From an uncultured Alphaproteobacteria bacterium (lineage in GTDB: Bacteria > Pseudomonadota > Alphaproteobacteria > HIMB59): a stretch of 21,857 nt of DNA. Positions 1 to 7,930 of this stretch are shown here, piece by piece. The stretch covers positions 1 through 21,857 of the forward strand of contig CACPCY010000010.1 of the NCBI GenBank assembly GCA_902632575.1, in the 5' to 3' direction. The translations under genes were made by a program, and so were the position numbers. Each line of letters begins with the position of its first letter. Position 1 is the stretch's first letter. Under the pieces are notes generated by a model. It was not told the origin of the DNA, did no database searches, and saw nothing but the letters and a program-made list of their open reading frames with translations.

Positions 1-2
1 CA

Positions 3-197
3 GAATATGAGGTACATTTTCTTCCTAAATCTCGAGCAGAGGTTTTAGTAGATTCTGCAGACGTTGAAAAGGTCATCACAACAATTTCTGAAGCAGTAAA
101 ATCAGGAAAAATTGGAGATGGCAAAATTTTTGTAACTGAAGTGCAAGAAGTTGTCCGAATACGTACAGGAGAACGAGGCGCTGAGGCAATTAAATAA
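3..197 (+). CDS. glnK: P-II nitrogen regulatory protein, C-terminal part (5' end outside window)
   Basis: The open frame from the window edge encodes the last 64 residues of a P-II signal protein. It begins at the Glu-Tyr of the T-loop; that Tyr (codon 6-8) corresponds to the uridylylated Tyr51 of the family. The usual FLPK segment, the GKIGDGKIFV block and the C-terminal RIRTGERGAEAI signature follow, and these are the ATP/2-oxoglutarate binding parts of the trimer. P-II proteins sense nitrogen status through 2-oxoglutarate and ATP/ADP, and the GlnK type plugs the AmtB channel when ammonium is plentiful. amtB starts 9 bases after the stop, the classic glnK-amtB pair, so I prefer glnK to glnB. 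The N-terminal half is not visible. Confidence 0.95.
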   Translation, partial: EYEVHFLPKSRAEVLVDSADVEKVITTISEAVKSGKIGDGKIFVTEVQEVVRIRTGERGAEAIK

Positions 198-206
198 GGA
201 GATCCA

Positions 207-1487
207 ATGAAAAAAATATTAACTTTCTTAATCCCTACTTTGCTTTTCTCTGGAGTTGCAAGTGCGGAAGTATCTGCTGAAACAGCCTTTGTATTTAATA
301 CATTTTTATTTGTTTTTAGTGGAGTCTTAGTGATGTTCATGGCATTAGGTTTTGCAATGTTAGAAGCTGGATTTGTTCGTAAAAAAAATACATCAGCAAT
401 TTTATTAAAAAATATAGCTTTATACTCAATTGCAGGAATAATGTTTTATCTAATCGGTTACAGTTTAATGTATGTAGATGTTTCAGGTTGGATAGGTTCA
501 TTAGGTGGTATGTTTTACGATACTGCTGATGATTTAACAGCTGCAACTGAAGAGGGTGGCTACTCTTTAGCATCAGATTGGTTCTTCCAAATGGTGTTCT
601 GTGCTACAGCAGTTTCAATCGTATCTGGTGCATGTGCTGAAAGAATAAAAGTATGGCCATTTATGATATTTGCGGCATTTATGACAGGAATTATTTACCC
701 AATTTATGGTTCTTGGACCTGGGGCGGTGGATGGCTCACAGAAATGGGCTTTTCTGATTTTGCTGGATCTACAATAGTTCACTCAGTTGGTGGATGGGCA
801 GCTTTAACCGGCTGTTTAATTCTTGGTCCTAGAGCTGGAAAATATGGTGCAGATGGAAAGATCTCTCCAATCGCTGGTGCAAACATGCCTTTAGCGTGTC
901 TTGGTACTTTCATCCTTTGGTTTGGGTGGTTTGGATTTAACGGCGGATCTCAATTAGCACTTGGTAGTGCCGCTGATGCTTCTGCAATGTCAATTGTTGT
1001 TGTAAATACAAATATCGCTGCATGTGGAGGTGTTGTAGCTGCAATTATTTTATCACAGTTAATGTATAAAAAAATTGATCTATCTATTGCATTGAATGGT
1101 GCTATAGCAGGTCTTGTTGCAATTACCGCAGGTCCTGATCTAAGCAATCACTTCTTATCTATGATAGTTGGTGCAATAGGTGGTATTCTTTGTACTGTCG
1201 CTATCCCAATGCTGGACAAAATGAAAATTGATGATGTTGTCGGCGCAATATCAGCACACTTAGTTGCAGGTATTTGGGGGACATTGGCCGTAGGTATTTT
1301 TGGTAGCGGCGATTTCTTAGTTCAGTTAATAGGTATTGTTGCTGCAGCTGTATTAGTTGTACCTTTAAGCGGTGTTTTCTTCTTTATTTTAAAAGGAACT
1401 ATAGGCTTAAGAGTATCAGAAGAGACTGAAGCTTCTGGTCTAGATAGTGCTGAACTAACAACTGTTGCGTACCCAGAATTTAAATAA
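207..1487 (+). CDS. amtB: Ammonium transporter AmtB
   Basis: This 426-residue ammonium channel takes up scarce NH4+ across the inner membrane as a trimer. Residues 1-20 form a signal peptide ending in a VASA cleavage site, and about eleven hydrophobic helices follow. Family landmarks are visible: LEAGFVRKKN after the first helix, a DWFFQMVF segment carrying the pore phenylalanine, the GACAERIK loop, and the twin pore histidines H192 (STIVHSVGG) and H351 (SAHLVAG). The helix around H351 reads SAH where many homologues have GCH, an ordinary variation. An AAGGAG ribosome binding site at 196-201 overlaps the glnK stop, so the two genes are co-expressed. A hairpin terminator lies 19 bases after the stop. 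Confidence 0.98.
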   Translation: MKKILTFLIPTLLFSGVASAEVSAETAFVFNTFLFVFSGVLVMFMALGFAMLEAGFVRKKNTSAILLKNIALYSIAGIMFYLIGYSLMYVDVSGWIGSLGGMFYDTADDLTAATEEGGYSLASDWFFQMVFCATAVSIVSGACAERIKVWPFMIFAAFMTGIIYPIYGSWTWGGGWLTEMGFSDFAGSTIVHSVGGWAALTGCLILGPRAGKYGADGKISPIAGANMPLACLGTFILWFGWFGFNGGSQLALGSAADASAMSIVVVNTNIAACGGVVAAIILSQLMYKKIDLSIALNGAIAGLVAITAGPDLSNHFLSMIVGAIGGILCTVAIPMLDKMKIDDVVGAISAHLVAGIWGTLAVGIFGSGDFLVQLIGIVAAAVLVVPLSGVFFFILKGTIGLRVSEETEASGLDSAELTTVAYPEFK

Positions 1488-1506
1488 TCCCTATAACATA
1501 ATTATC

Positions 1507-1529
1507 AAAGGGCGTGTTAAGCGCCCTTT
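1507..1529 (+). terminator. Hairpin terminator after amtB
   Basis: A perfect 8-bp stem (AAAGGGCG / CGCCCTTT) with a 7-base loop lies between the amtB stop and the convergent gpx stop. The stem ends in T residues and is followed by an A/T-rich tail, as expected for intrinsic termination of glnK-amtB. It could also stop transcripts arriving from the minus-strand side, though the tail there is less T-rich. Confidence 0.8.
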
Positions 1530-1534
1530 ATTTA

Positions 1535-2059
1535 TTAAATTAATTTTTCTATAGAATTTGTGATTTTAGAGCTATCTGGTTTAGTCATTGAGGACCAACT
1601 TTCGACTAGATTACCATCTCCATCAAATAAATATTTATAAAAATTCCATTTCGGAGTTTTATTATATGTTGATTTAATCCACTTATATATCGGATGAGCG
1701 TCGTTTCCATTAACATTAACTATCTCTGTGATAATGAATTTAGTATCGTAGTTTACAAGGCAGAACTCTTTTACATCTTCTTCATTTCCTAGTTCTTGGA
1801 AAAAACTGTTTGAAGGTGTTCCAATTATTACTAAATTTTTATCCAAATATTCTCGATGAAGATTGGATAGATTAGCATACTGTTTTGTGTATCCACATCT
1901 ACTTGCAGTGTTGACAAGTAGGATGGGTTTACCTTTAAATATATCGAGATTTACAGTATTACCGTCAATATCTTCAATACTAAAATTGTGTAAGTTTTGT
2001 GCCATTATGCTTCCTATATTTGCGAGTAAAATACTCAAGGTAATCAAGACAATTTTCAT
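1535..2059 (-). CDS. Glutathione peroxidase-family thiol peroxidase, exported
   Basis: This 174-residue protein of the GPx/BtuE family reduces H2O2 or lipid hydroperoxides. Residues 1-20 look like a signal peptide (hydrophobic core ending IMA-Q), so it probably acts in the periplasm. The peroxidatic Cys55 sits in NTASRCGYTKQY. The rest of the catalytic tetrad is Gln88 (in PSNSFFQELG), Trp138 and Asn139 (KWNF). Cys100 in EFCLVNY matches the resolving cysteine of thioredoxin-dependent members, so it is a Cys-type, probably thioredoxin-linked enzyme and not a selenoprotein. The usual PSNQFGGQEPG motif is altered to PSNSFFQELG. It is the last gene of the long minus-strand run, 35 bases after the HD-domain gene, and may be transcribed with it. 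Confidence 0.9.
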   Translation of the reverse strand: MKIVLITLSILLANIGSIMAQNLHNFSIEDIDGNTVNLDIFKGKPILLVNTASRCGYTKQYANLSNLHREYLDKNLVIIGTPSNSFFQELGNEEDVKEFCLVNYDTKFIITEIVNVNGNDAHPIYKWIKSTYNKTPKWNFYKYLFDGDGNLVESWSSMTKPDSSKITNSIEKLI

Positions 2060-2094
2060 AATTTTTTATACTGATTAAAAATTTTCTAGATTTA

Positions 2095-2706
2095 TTAATT
2101 TTTTACTTTGGGTAAACCCATAACTTGGTCTTTTTTGATATATTGATCTTTATAAGGGGGTCTACTAAAAACTTCCTTAATCATAGGCTTGAAAAATTCC
2201 AAATCTTTATTTTTATAATCAGGATCAAAAGACTTTTGATCCCATCTTTCACAGAAGTCTGCGCATGTTTGGAAATAAATATTATCTTTAAATTTATCTC
2301 TAGCATATTTATCCCATCCATAATGATGGGCATAATAAATCATTTGAAAAATTCCATGATGTTCAATTACCCATGTTATTTCATCTCTGACATAAGGTCT
2401 TATAACCTCAGCAGAGAATCTATCGTGATTTTGAGGAGCGAGTCCGTCACCAATATCATGAAGTAAAGCACCAACAATCCAATCAATATCAGCTCCGTCA
2501 TTATAAGCTCTAGTAGCAGACTGAAGGCCATGATCTAGTCTTGTTATCTTGTACCCCTCCATAGTATTTTTTCCTTGTCTTGTAAGCTCCTCTATTATTC
2601 TTTCATAAGTAAGGGAGACATAATTCTCTTCATACTTCTGGAGTAATAGGTAGTCTTCTTTATCTCCATCTTTCATATGTTTAAATTTCACATTTTTCTC
2701 AGCCAT
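2095..2706 (-). CDS. tmpB: HD-domain diiron oxygenase, TmpB/PhnZ-like
   Basis: This 203-residue cytosolic HD-fold protein has candidate metal ligands H59 (RLDH), H83-D84 (LLHDIGD), H94 (QNHD), H116/H117 (EHHGIF) and D156 (ERWD). This layout fits the mixed-valent diiron oxygenases (PhnZ, TmpB, inositol oxygenase) as well as ordinary HD phosphohydrolases. Its start lies 9 bases after the stop of a gamma-butyrobetaine-hydroxylase-like gene. That pairing is diagnostic of TmpA-TmpB, in which TmpA hydroxylates 2-(trimethylammonio)ethylphosphonate and TmpB splits the product to glycine betaine and phosphate. By eye, the position of PhnZ Glu27, which contacts the substrate amine, is Tyr52 here, compatible with a quaternary ammonium. 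The HD fold is certain. The TmpB assignment is inference from family and context, and a related phosphonate or a nucleotide substrate remains possible. Confidence 0.6.
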   Translation of the reverse strand: MAEKNVKFKHMKDGDKEDYLLLQKYEENYVSLTYERIIEELTRQGKNTMEGYKITRLDHGLQSATRAYNDGADIDWIVGALLHDIGDGLAPQNHDRFSAEVIRPYVRDEITWVIEHHGIFQMIYYAHHYGWDKYARDKFKDNIYFQTCADFCERWDQKSFDPDYKNKDLEFFKPMIKEVFSRPPYKDQYIKKDQVMGLPKVKN

Positions 2707-2715
2707 TAATTTGTT

Positions 2716-3825
2716 TTATTTCAAATACTTTTCATGTAGGTGTCTTAATTTCCCATCAGTTGAGTCAAACTCCAGATAGCAACCTTGTAAATGTCTAGCC
2801 CCTTCACTTGAGTCATATGAAGTTCTCCCATGAAGTAGTCTGTGATTATCAAACATCATAACATCACCTGGTGAAAGCTTGAATTTAATTTCAAAGTCTG
2901 AAGAAGTGTATAACTCTCCTAGCAATTTTCTTGCCTTATAAAAACTCTCTAATTTTTCTTTTTTTAGAGGTGGGACGTAATCAACTCTAGTGCTGTACCT
3001 AACTTGTTTATAGTCACCATCTTTATCTAATTCAATTAGTTCTCCCCAATTTTCCAGAATTATATCTTTATCTTGAAATCTGTAACGCAGATTGGTTTTA
3101 GTTAAAGACTCAAAAGCCTCTGGCTCATTTAATTTAATATATTCTGCAACTGAAAAACCATCAACAAGAGTTGAATAGCCACCACTTACTTCATTTTTTA
3201 AACAATGCAAGAATTGTATTCCAGGGGCTTCTGGTTTTCTGTAAGGGTTATCAGTATGTGGTGGCAATGCAATAGGTTTGTATGCTAAGTCATTTGGATT
3301 TGGTTTCGACATTACATCAAAAAATTCACCAAAATTTGTAGTTTTAACGGGGCCTATTGAATTTACAAATTTTAAAATATACTTACTTTCAGTTGGTACA
3401 TTTTTAATAATAACAAATCCATACTTATAAAAGTCTATAAGAAGATTATACATCGACTCTTGTTCAACCATATCTTCTTCAAAAAAAGCCTCTGGTTTAA
3501 CTTCTAGTTGAGAATTCCATAAAATTCTTTTTGGTAAGGGTCCCCTCTTATTTTTTTCTTCGTCCATTTCAATCAAAAGATCATCTAAAGGATATTGACC
3601 TTTTGCTCCATCATTAAATTCAACATCAAGTTTGTGATCTGTTAATTTACAACTTACAATTTCCAATTTTAGGTCAATAGAGGATGGCTCATATAATCTT
3701 TGATTAGTATCTAAATCAAAATACTTTTCACCAGGTAGTCTTTCTCTTAACCAAATGGGATGCAAATGAAATGTCTTATTTTGATGAATAAACCTAATGG
3801 TATTGTTTTCAAAATGAAAATCCAT
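2716..3825 (-). CDS. tmpA: 2-oxoglutarate/Fe(II) oxygenase, TmpA/gamma-butyrobetaine hydroxylase-like
   Basis: This 369-residue member of the gamma-butyrobetaine hydroxylase/TauD superfamily has an N-terminal DUF971-like domain (about 1-100) and a double-stranded beta-helix catalytic domain. Visible iron ligands are H190 and D192 (PPHTDNPYR) and H332 (RLLHGR); R344 is the likely 2-oxoglutarate anchor. The LHCLKN and LVDGFSVAEYI blocks are typical of quaternary-ammonium hydroxylases. The N-terminal domain lacks the Cys cluster that binds zinc in animal gamma-butyrobetaine hydroxylase. Directly downstream is the HD-domain oxygenase, which suggests the TmpA role (hydroxylating trimethylammonio-ethylphosphonate) over carnitine synthesis. 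A GAGGG motif 9 bases before the ATG is the likely ribosome binding site. A consensus-like TTGACA lies on the minus strand within the 65-base upstream gap, without a convincing -10. Oxygenase class: very sure; substrate: moderate. Confidence 0.65.
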   Translation of the reverse strand: MDFHFENNTIRFIHQNKTFHLHPIWLRERLPGEKYFDLDTNQRLYEPSSIDLKLEIVSCKLTDHKLDVEFNDGAKGQYPLDDLLIEMDEEKNKRGPLPKRILWNSQLEVKPEAFFEEDMVEQESMYNLLIDFYKYGFVIIKNVPTESKYILKFVNSIGPVKTTNFGEFFDVMSKPNPNDLAYKPIALPPHTDNPYRKPEAPGIQFLHCLKNEVSGGYSTLVDGFSVAEYIKLNEPEAFESLTKTNLRYRFQDKDIILENWGELIELDKDGDYKQVRYSTRVDYVPPLKKEKLESFYKARKLLGELYTSSDFEIKFKLSPGDVMMFDNHRLLHGRTSYDSSEGARHLQGCYLEFDSTDGKLRHLHEKYLK

Positions 3826-3890
3826 TATTCAAACCCTCATTATTAATAATTAAATTTTTTGCTAAAATTAATTAAATGTCAATTAAGAAA

Positions 3891-4352
3891 TTAACCTTTT
3901 ATTTTAAAAATTGCCTCAATTTCGACTGTAAAACCTAGAGGCAAAGAATTAACTCCTACTGCAGCACGAGCATGAACACCAACTTCACCAAAAATATCTT
4001 TCATCATATTTGAACAACCATCGATTACTAATGGTTGCTGTGTGAAGCTTTCTAAGCAATTTACAAAACCAGTAAGTTTTATTAATTGATCCACTTTATC
4101 GAGAGATCCAACTTCATTCTTTAAGGCTGATAATATAGCCAATCCACATAACTTGGCATGATTTTGAGCAGTCTCTAAATCAATATCTTCTCCAACTTTT
4201 CCTTTTGCAAAAGATCCATCCTCAAGTAATGGACCTTGACCGGATATATATGCAATATTATCAACAATAACGCAGGGTTTATAACTCCCTGCAGGTTTAG
4301 CAGGTTTTGGTATTAAAAGACCTAATTCAGATATCTTGGCTTCGAAATCCAT
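3891..4352 (-). CDS. RidA/YjgF-family protein
   Basis: This 153-residue RidA-family protein belongs to the longer subgroup that begins with a PKPAKPAGSYKP segment. RidA proteins are trimers that hydrolyse reactive enamines/imines to ketones and ammonia. The active-site Arg129 (VHARAAVGV) and the C-terminal VEIEAIF strand with Glu144 are present, as are the ISGQGP and GKVGEDIDLETAQ blocks. I place the start at the ATG at 4352; the frame extends one codon further to a TTG. It lies 11 bases after the MFS gene in a run of onium-compound genes, so it may clean up an imine made there, but members of this long subgroup are often uncharacterised and the substrate is unknown. Confidence 0.85.
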   Translation of the reverse strand: MDFEAKISELGLLIPKPAKPAGSYKPCVIVDNIAYISGQGPLLEDGSFAKGKVGEDIDLETAQNHAKLCGLAILSALKNEVGSLDKVDQLIKLTGFVNCLESFTQQPLVIDGCSNMMKDIFGEVGVHARAAVGVNSLPLGFTVEIEAIFKIKG

Positions 4353-4363
4353 CAATTAAAAAA

Positions 4364-5617
4364 TTACTCTTTTTCATCAATTTTACTAATCATTTGTTCG
4401 GTAGCAGTTTGCATTCCTATTGCAGAAGTAGTGCGTGGTACAATCATTGTTGGTGTATTTTCATCATAAATTTCGCTTGTTCGTCCAATCCTAATTCTTT
4501 GATAGGTAAACAGCCCCAGAAACAAGTATACAATTGTACAATAATAAAAAAGTCCATAGGCATCAAAATACGCCATAAATCCAGATACTAAAATTGGCGC
4601 TAAAACTAAGCCCAACGCATGAACTAGTGTAAGAGTTGAGCTAGCAGAAACAACCTCATCCTTTTCTAAAAAATCATTTAGGTGAGAAATAACAACCGCG
4701 TAGTAAGGAAGAGATACAGCTGAATGTATGCCAACGAATAATAAAAGAATATTAAATGAAAAAGATCCAAAAATAATTAAACAAATAGATGAAACCAAAG
4801 CAATGATATTTAATATCAGTAAAATTATTCTTCTATCATATGTATCCGATAGTTTACCAATCGGATATTGAAGTAAAGCTCCGATGAAAGTATTTACAAA
4901 AACAAGTATTGAAATTTGAAAAATACTTAAGCCTAACTTAGCTCCAAAAACTGCAATTAATCCAAATGATGCTCCATAAATCATACCAATACCAAAAGAA
5001 CCGATAAAAGACATTGGAGAATTTTTATATAGATCTTTTAAAGATATGAATTTAGGTGTGGAAAATTCTGGTGCTGATTTTTTAGTTAGCAAAATTGGAA
5101 CTAAAGCAAAAGAAATTAATAAAGATGTTAAAATATATAAGTGTGCCTGAGTTGTTTCTTTTAGATTTATTAGCAAGCCACCCCCACTAGTTGAGAAGTA
5201 TAAAATCACCATGTAAAGCCCAATAAGCTTCCCTCTTGTTCTATTATCAGCACGATCATTTAACCAACTTTCACAAACGATATATATTGCTGCCAATGAA
5301 AACCCTGTCAATAATCTTAAAAAAAACCAAAAATATGGGTGAACATAAATCCAATGAAATAAAATAGTAATGGAAGCAATCGATGCGAATGCTGCAAAAA
5401 CTCTTATATGCCCAACATTTTTAATAATTTTAGGACAAATATATGAGCTTGCTAGAAAGCCTATAAAATAACCTGTAAAAACATATCCAATTTCAAAATC
5501 AGAAAATTTAAATAATACAGCATTAATATTTAACAAGGTTCCTTGCAAAGAATGGGCAAGCATAATAAATCCAAAACCTGTAAATAGAGCCCAGGAACTA
5601 TAAACGATACTTAACAC
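4364..5617 (-). CDS. MFS transporter, YcaD-like
   Basis: This 417-residue major facilitator protein has about 12 hydrophobic helices and a hydrophilic C-terminal tail of roughly 45 residues. The CESWLNDRADNRTRGKLIGLY loop after helix 4 is the hallmark of the YcaD/YfkF-like MFS branch. A weak copy of the A-motif (CPKIIKNVGHIR) lies after helix 2, and a second loop with KLSDTYDRR opens the C-terminal half. The start is a GTG; no in-frame ATG lies near the N terminus and the first helix begins at once. The substrate is unknown. Its place between dmdA and ridA, in the same orientation with short gaps, suggests uptake or efflux of a small organic solute handled by this block. That is inference only. 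Confidence 0.85.
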   Translation of the reverse strand: MLSIVYSSWALFTGFGFIMLAHSLQGTLLNINAVLFKFSDFEIGYVFTGYFIGFLASSYICPKIIKNVGHIRVFAAFASIASITILFHWIYVHPYFWFFLRLLTGFSLAAIYIVCESWLNDRADNRTRGKLIGLYMVILYFSTSGGGLLINLKETTQAHLYILTSLLISFALVPILLTKKSAPEFSTPKFISLKDLYKNSPMSFIGSFGIGMIYGASFGLIAVFGAKLGLSIFQISILVFVNTFIGALLQYPIGKLSDTYDRRIILLILNIIALVSSICLIIFGSFSFNILLLFVGIHSAVSLPYYAVVISHLNDFLEKDEVVSASSTLTLVHALGLVLAPILVSGFMAYFDAYGLFYYCTIVYLFLGLFTYQRIRIGRTSEIYDENTPTMIVPRTTSAIGMQTATEQMISKIDEKE

Positions 5618-5655
5618 CCGAGATTATTTAAACTTTTAGATTAAAAAAGCAATTA

Positions 5656-6759
5656 TTATTTAGTGAAGGGGATGTTTGTCATTACAGATTCAATCTCTTG
5701 GCCATCAACAAGAAGAGTCTGTTTTTTTTCTAAACTTTGATATTGGGTTTGCACCATAGCTATTCCAAGACAACAGCCAAAATCTGGGCTAAAGCATGCA
5801 GATCTTAGTTCACCTATTATATTAGAACCTAATTGTATTGGTAAAGCTTTCGTTATCTCAATTTTATCTAGTTTAAGTTTTAAGCCAATTAAAGATCTTT
5901 TGACACCATCTTTTTGTTGTTTTTCTAATTCGGTTTTTCCTAAATAATCTATTTTTGGATTGAAAGAGACAAAAGAACCCAAACCACACTCAAAAGGGGT
6001 GTCATGCATATTCATGTCATTACCAAAAGATAATAATCCACCCTCTATTCTTTCAATTAAATTTGGACAACCTGGTCTTACATCCAAGTCCTCACCTTTA
6101 GACATGAGAACATCATAAAGCTCTAGTCCAATTTCATCATGATCGACATAAATTTCAAAACCACCTTGTTTTGACCAACCCGATCTGGCAATTAGAAATT
6201 TATGATTTTTAAACTCAAATCTCTTAAAGTTAAAAAATTTTAATTCTTTAATACCCTCAAATACTCTTGACATAAGCTCGAATGATTTTGGGCCTTGAAC
6301 TGCAAGAATATTTACATTGGGCTCAGTAATCTCAACGTCAAGGTTCATACCTATTGCAATTCCTTTTGCGTAGAGAAGCACATCTGTATCTGCAATTGAT
6401 AACCACCATGTGCTTTCCCCAACTTTCATTATCAATGGATCATTGATAATTTTACCTTTGTTATCAACAATTGGAGCGTAGTAACAAATATAATCTTTTG
6501 CATTTGATAAATCTCTGCAAGTAATCAATTGTGTAAGTTTCGCTGCATCTGGTCCATTAATTTGAACTTGCCTTTCAACTGATACATCCCAAAGTTGAAC
6601 ATTATTTTTTAAATGCCTACTATCTTCCTCTATACCTTTAAAAGATGCAGGTAAAAGCATGTGATTATAAACTGTGTATGATTGTACTCCATATTCCTCA
6701 ATTCTTTTGGTGTAGGGAGTAGAGCGGAGTCTTGCGCTTTTAGCAATTAAGTGGGTCAT
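5656..6759 (-). CDS. dmdA: Dimethylsulfoniopropionate demethylase DmdA
   Basis: DmdA moves a methyl group from DMSP to tetrahydrofolate, giving methylmercaptopropionate, the first step of the sulfur-assimilating DMSP route. The frame spans 370 codons and matches the Pelagibacter enzyme as I recall it (about 369 residues) block by block: SYTVYNHMLLP, QLWDVSVERQ, TCRDLS, CYYAP, SIADTDV, EPNVNILAVQGPKSF, ELKFFNF, SGWSKQGGFE, GCPNLIERIE and DTPFECG. These set it apart from GcvT glycine-cleavage T proteins and dimethylglycine dehydrogenases of the same fold. I choose the ATG at 6759 (367 residues); a TTG three codons upstream is possible and neither has a clear ribosome binding site. A YeiH-type exporter lies just upstream and an MFS transporter downstream. 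The betaine/DMSP-type ABC transporters nearby would supply substrate. Confidence 0.88.
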   Translation of the reverse strand: MTHLIAKSARLRSTPYTKRIEEYGVQSYTVYNHMLLPASFKGIEEDSRHLKNNVQLWDVSVERQVQINGPDAAKLTQLITCRDLSNAKDYICYYAPIVDNKGKIINDPLIMKVGESTWWLSIADTDVLLYAKGIAIGMNLDVEITEPNVNILAVQGPKSFELMSRVFEGIKELKFFNFKRFEFKNHKFLIARSGWSKQGGFEIYVDHDEIGLELYDVLMSKGEDLDVRPGCPNLIERIEGGLLSFGNDMNMHDTPFECGLGSFVSFNPKIDYLGKTELEKQQKDGVKRSLIGLKLKLDKIEITKALPIQLGSNIIGELRSACFSPDFGCCLGIAMVQTQYQSLEKKQTLLVDGQEIESVMTNIPFTK

Positions 6760-6811
6760 TAAATTCAATGTAGTTAATATGTATTCTTGCTACAAAGCAA
6801 TGATATTATTT

Positions 6812-7870
6812 CTAAATGACATTTAGCCCTAAAATAAAAACTAGGAAGGTGACTGATAAGAGAGATACAAAGCTAAAAGTCATACCAATTAACACAGCAG
6901 CATACCCTTGTTTAAAGATTTTTCTTAAATCAATAGAGGCCCCAAGGGCTGTAAGAGCTAGGCCAAATAGAATTGAAATTATTTTTTCAATTATTACTAA
7001 AAATTTTATCCATTTCTCATTATCAAAAAAATATAAGTCCATAATTGAGCGAAAGGTTACAAATAAAATAAAAACAATTACAAAAAGTGGGATTGAATTT
7101 AATATTTTAACAAAGACCGATTGACTTTTATTTTTATTATTTTTTGAACTTTTATTAAAAATTATTAATAATGGTACCAAAGCTAAAAGAAATAAACTTC
7201 TTATTATTTTTGTTATTGTAGCGATCTCTAAAGTCTTTTGATTTGGATGTAAATCATTATGAACCATAGCAGCTGCTATAACTTGACTTGTGTCGTGAAT
7301 ACTAACACCTAAAAAAATGCCTTTAGCTATGTCTGTCGAAAATAATATTTCAACATAAAAAGGATATGTAATTACAGCTAAACTTCCCCATAAAACTACA
7401 ATTAGGGTAGCTACGGCTACATCTTGATCTTTTGATTTTAATATCGTTGAGGAGACCAAAATAGCAGTAATACCACAAATGGATGTACCAATCGCTAATA
7501 ATTTTGATAATTCTTTTTGGACTGGCCAAATTTTTTTAATAAATAAATATGTCAGAAAAATGAATAATAATGTGATAATTATAATAAATATTGATCCCAC
7601 ACTAATTCTCCATAATTGGAGGATACTAATCTTTATACCTAATAAAATAATTGCAAATTGAAGTATATTTTTTTTTATAAAGTCGCGACCTTCGACAATT
7701 TTGGCAGACAATGAAAATATGTTAAAAAAAAATATTCCTAAAATTAGAGATAAAAGACTTAATGGCAATAATGGCAAATTAAAGACATATTCCAGAGGTT
7801 GTTTTATAAATATAGCTAGTAGATAAATAAAAGTTATGAAAAATATACCTGTTAGATTTTTATTTAACAT
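6812..7870 (-). CDS. YeiH-family (UPF0324) putative sulfate exporter
   Basis: This 352-residue integral membrane protein of the PSE/YeiH family has about ten hydrophobic helices. Family signatures are visible: FAIILLGIKIS, GTSICGITAI (the re-entrant glycine/cysteine segment), LGVSIHDTSQVIAAA and EIATITKIIRSLFL. The family is annotated as putative sulfate/sulfonate exporters, mostly from genomic context, and direct transport evidence is thin. Here it precedes dmdA in the same orientation with a 52-base gap. DMSP demethylation leads through methanethiol to excess sulfite and sulfate, so a sulfur-oxyanion efflux role is plausible. That link is inference. Confidence 0.85.
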   Translation of the reverse strand: MLNKNLTGIFFITFIYLLAIFIKQPLEYVFNLPLLPLSLLSLILGIFFFNIFSLSAKIVEGRDFIKKNILQFAIILLGIKISILQLWRISVGSIFIIIITLLFIFLTYLFIKKIWPVQKELSKLLAIGTSICGITAILVSSTILKSKDQDVAVATLIVVLWGSLAVITYPFYVEILFSTDIAKGIFLGVSIHDTSQVIAAAMVHNDLHPNQKTLEIATITKIIRSLFLLALVPLLIIFNKSSKNNKNKSQSVFVKILNSIPLFVIVFILFVTFRSIMDLYFFDNEKWIKFLVIIEKIISILFGLALTALGASIDLRKIFKQGYAAVLIGMTFSFVSLLSVTFLVFILGLNVI

Positions 7871-7930
7871 TTTGATTAATTAATAAAATTGTAAGTTAAA
7901 TTTTTTATAGGTAATAACTTAATTTTTAAT

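Noticed and set aside
337..1147. Minus-strand frames inside amtB
   Set aside because: They are antisense to a certain membrane-protein gene and have no recognisable domain or ribosome binding site.
6787..6800. TTGCT/AGCAA hairpin between the YeiH-type gene and dmdA
   Set aside because: The stem is only 5 bp with no T-run on the transcribed side, so no terminator or attenuator is supported.
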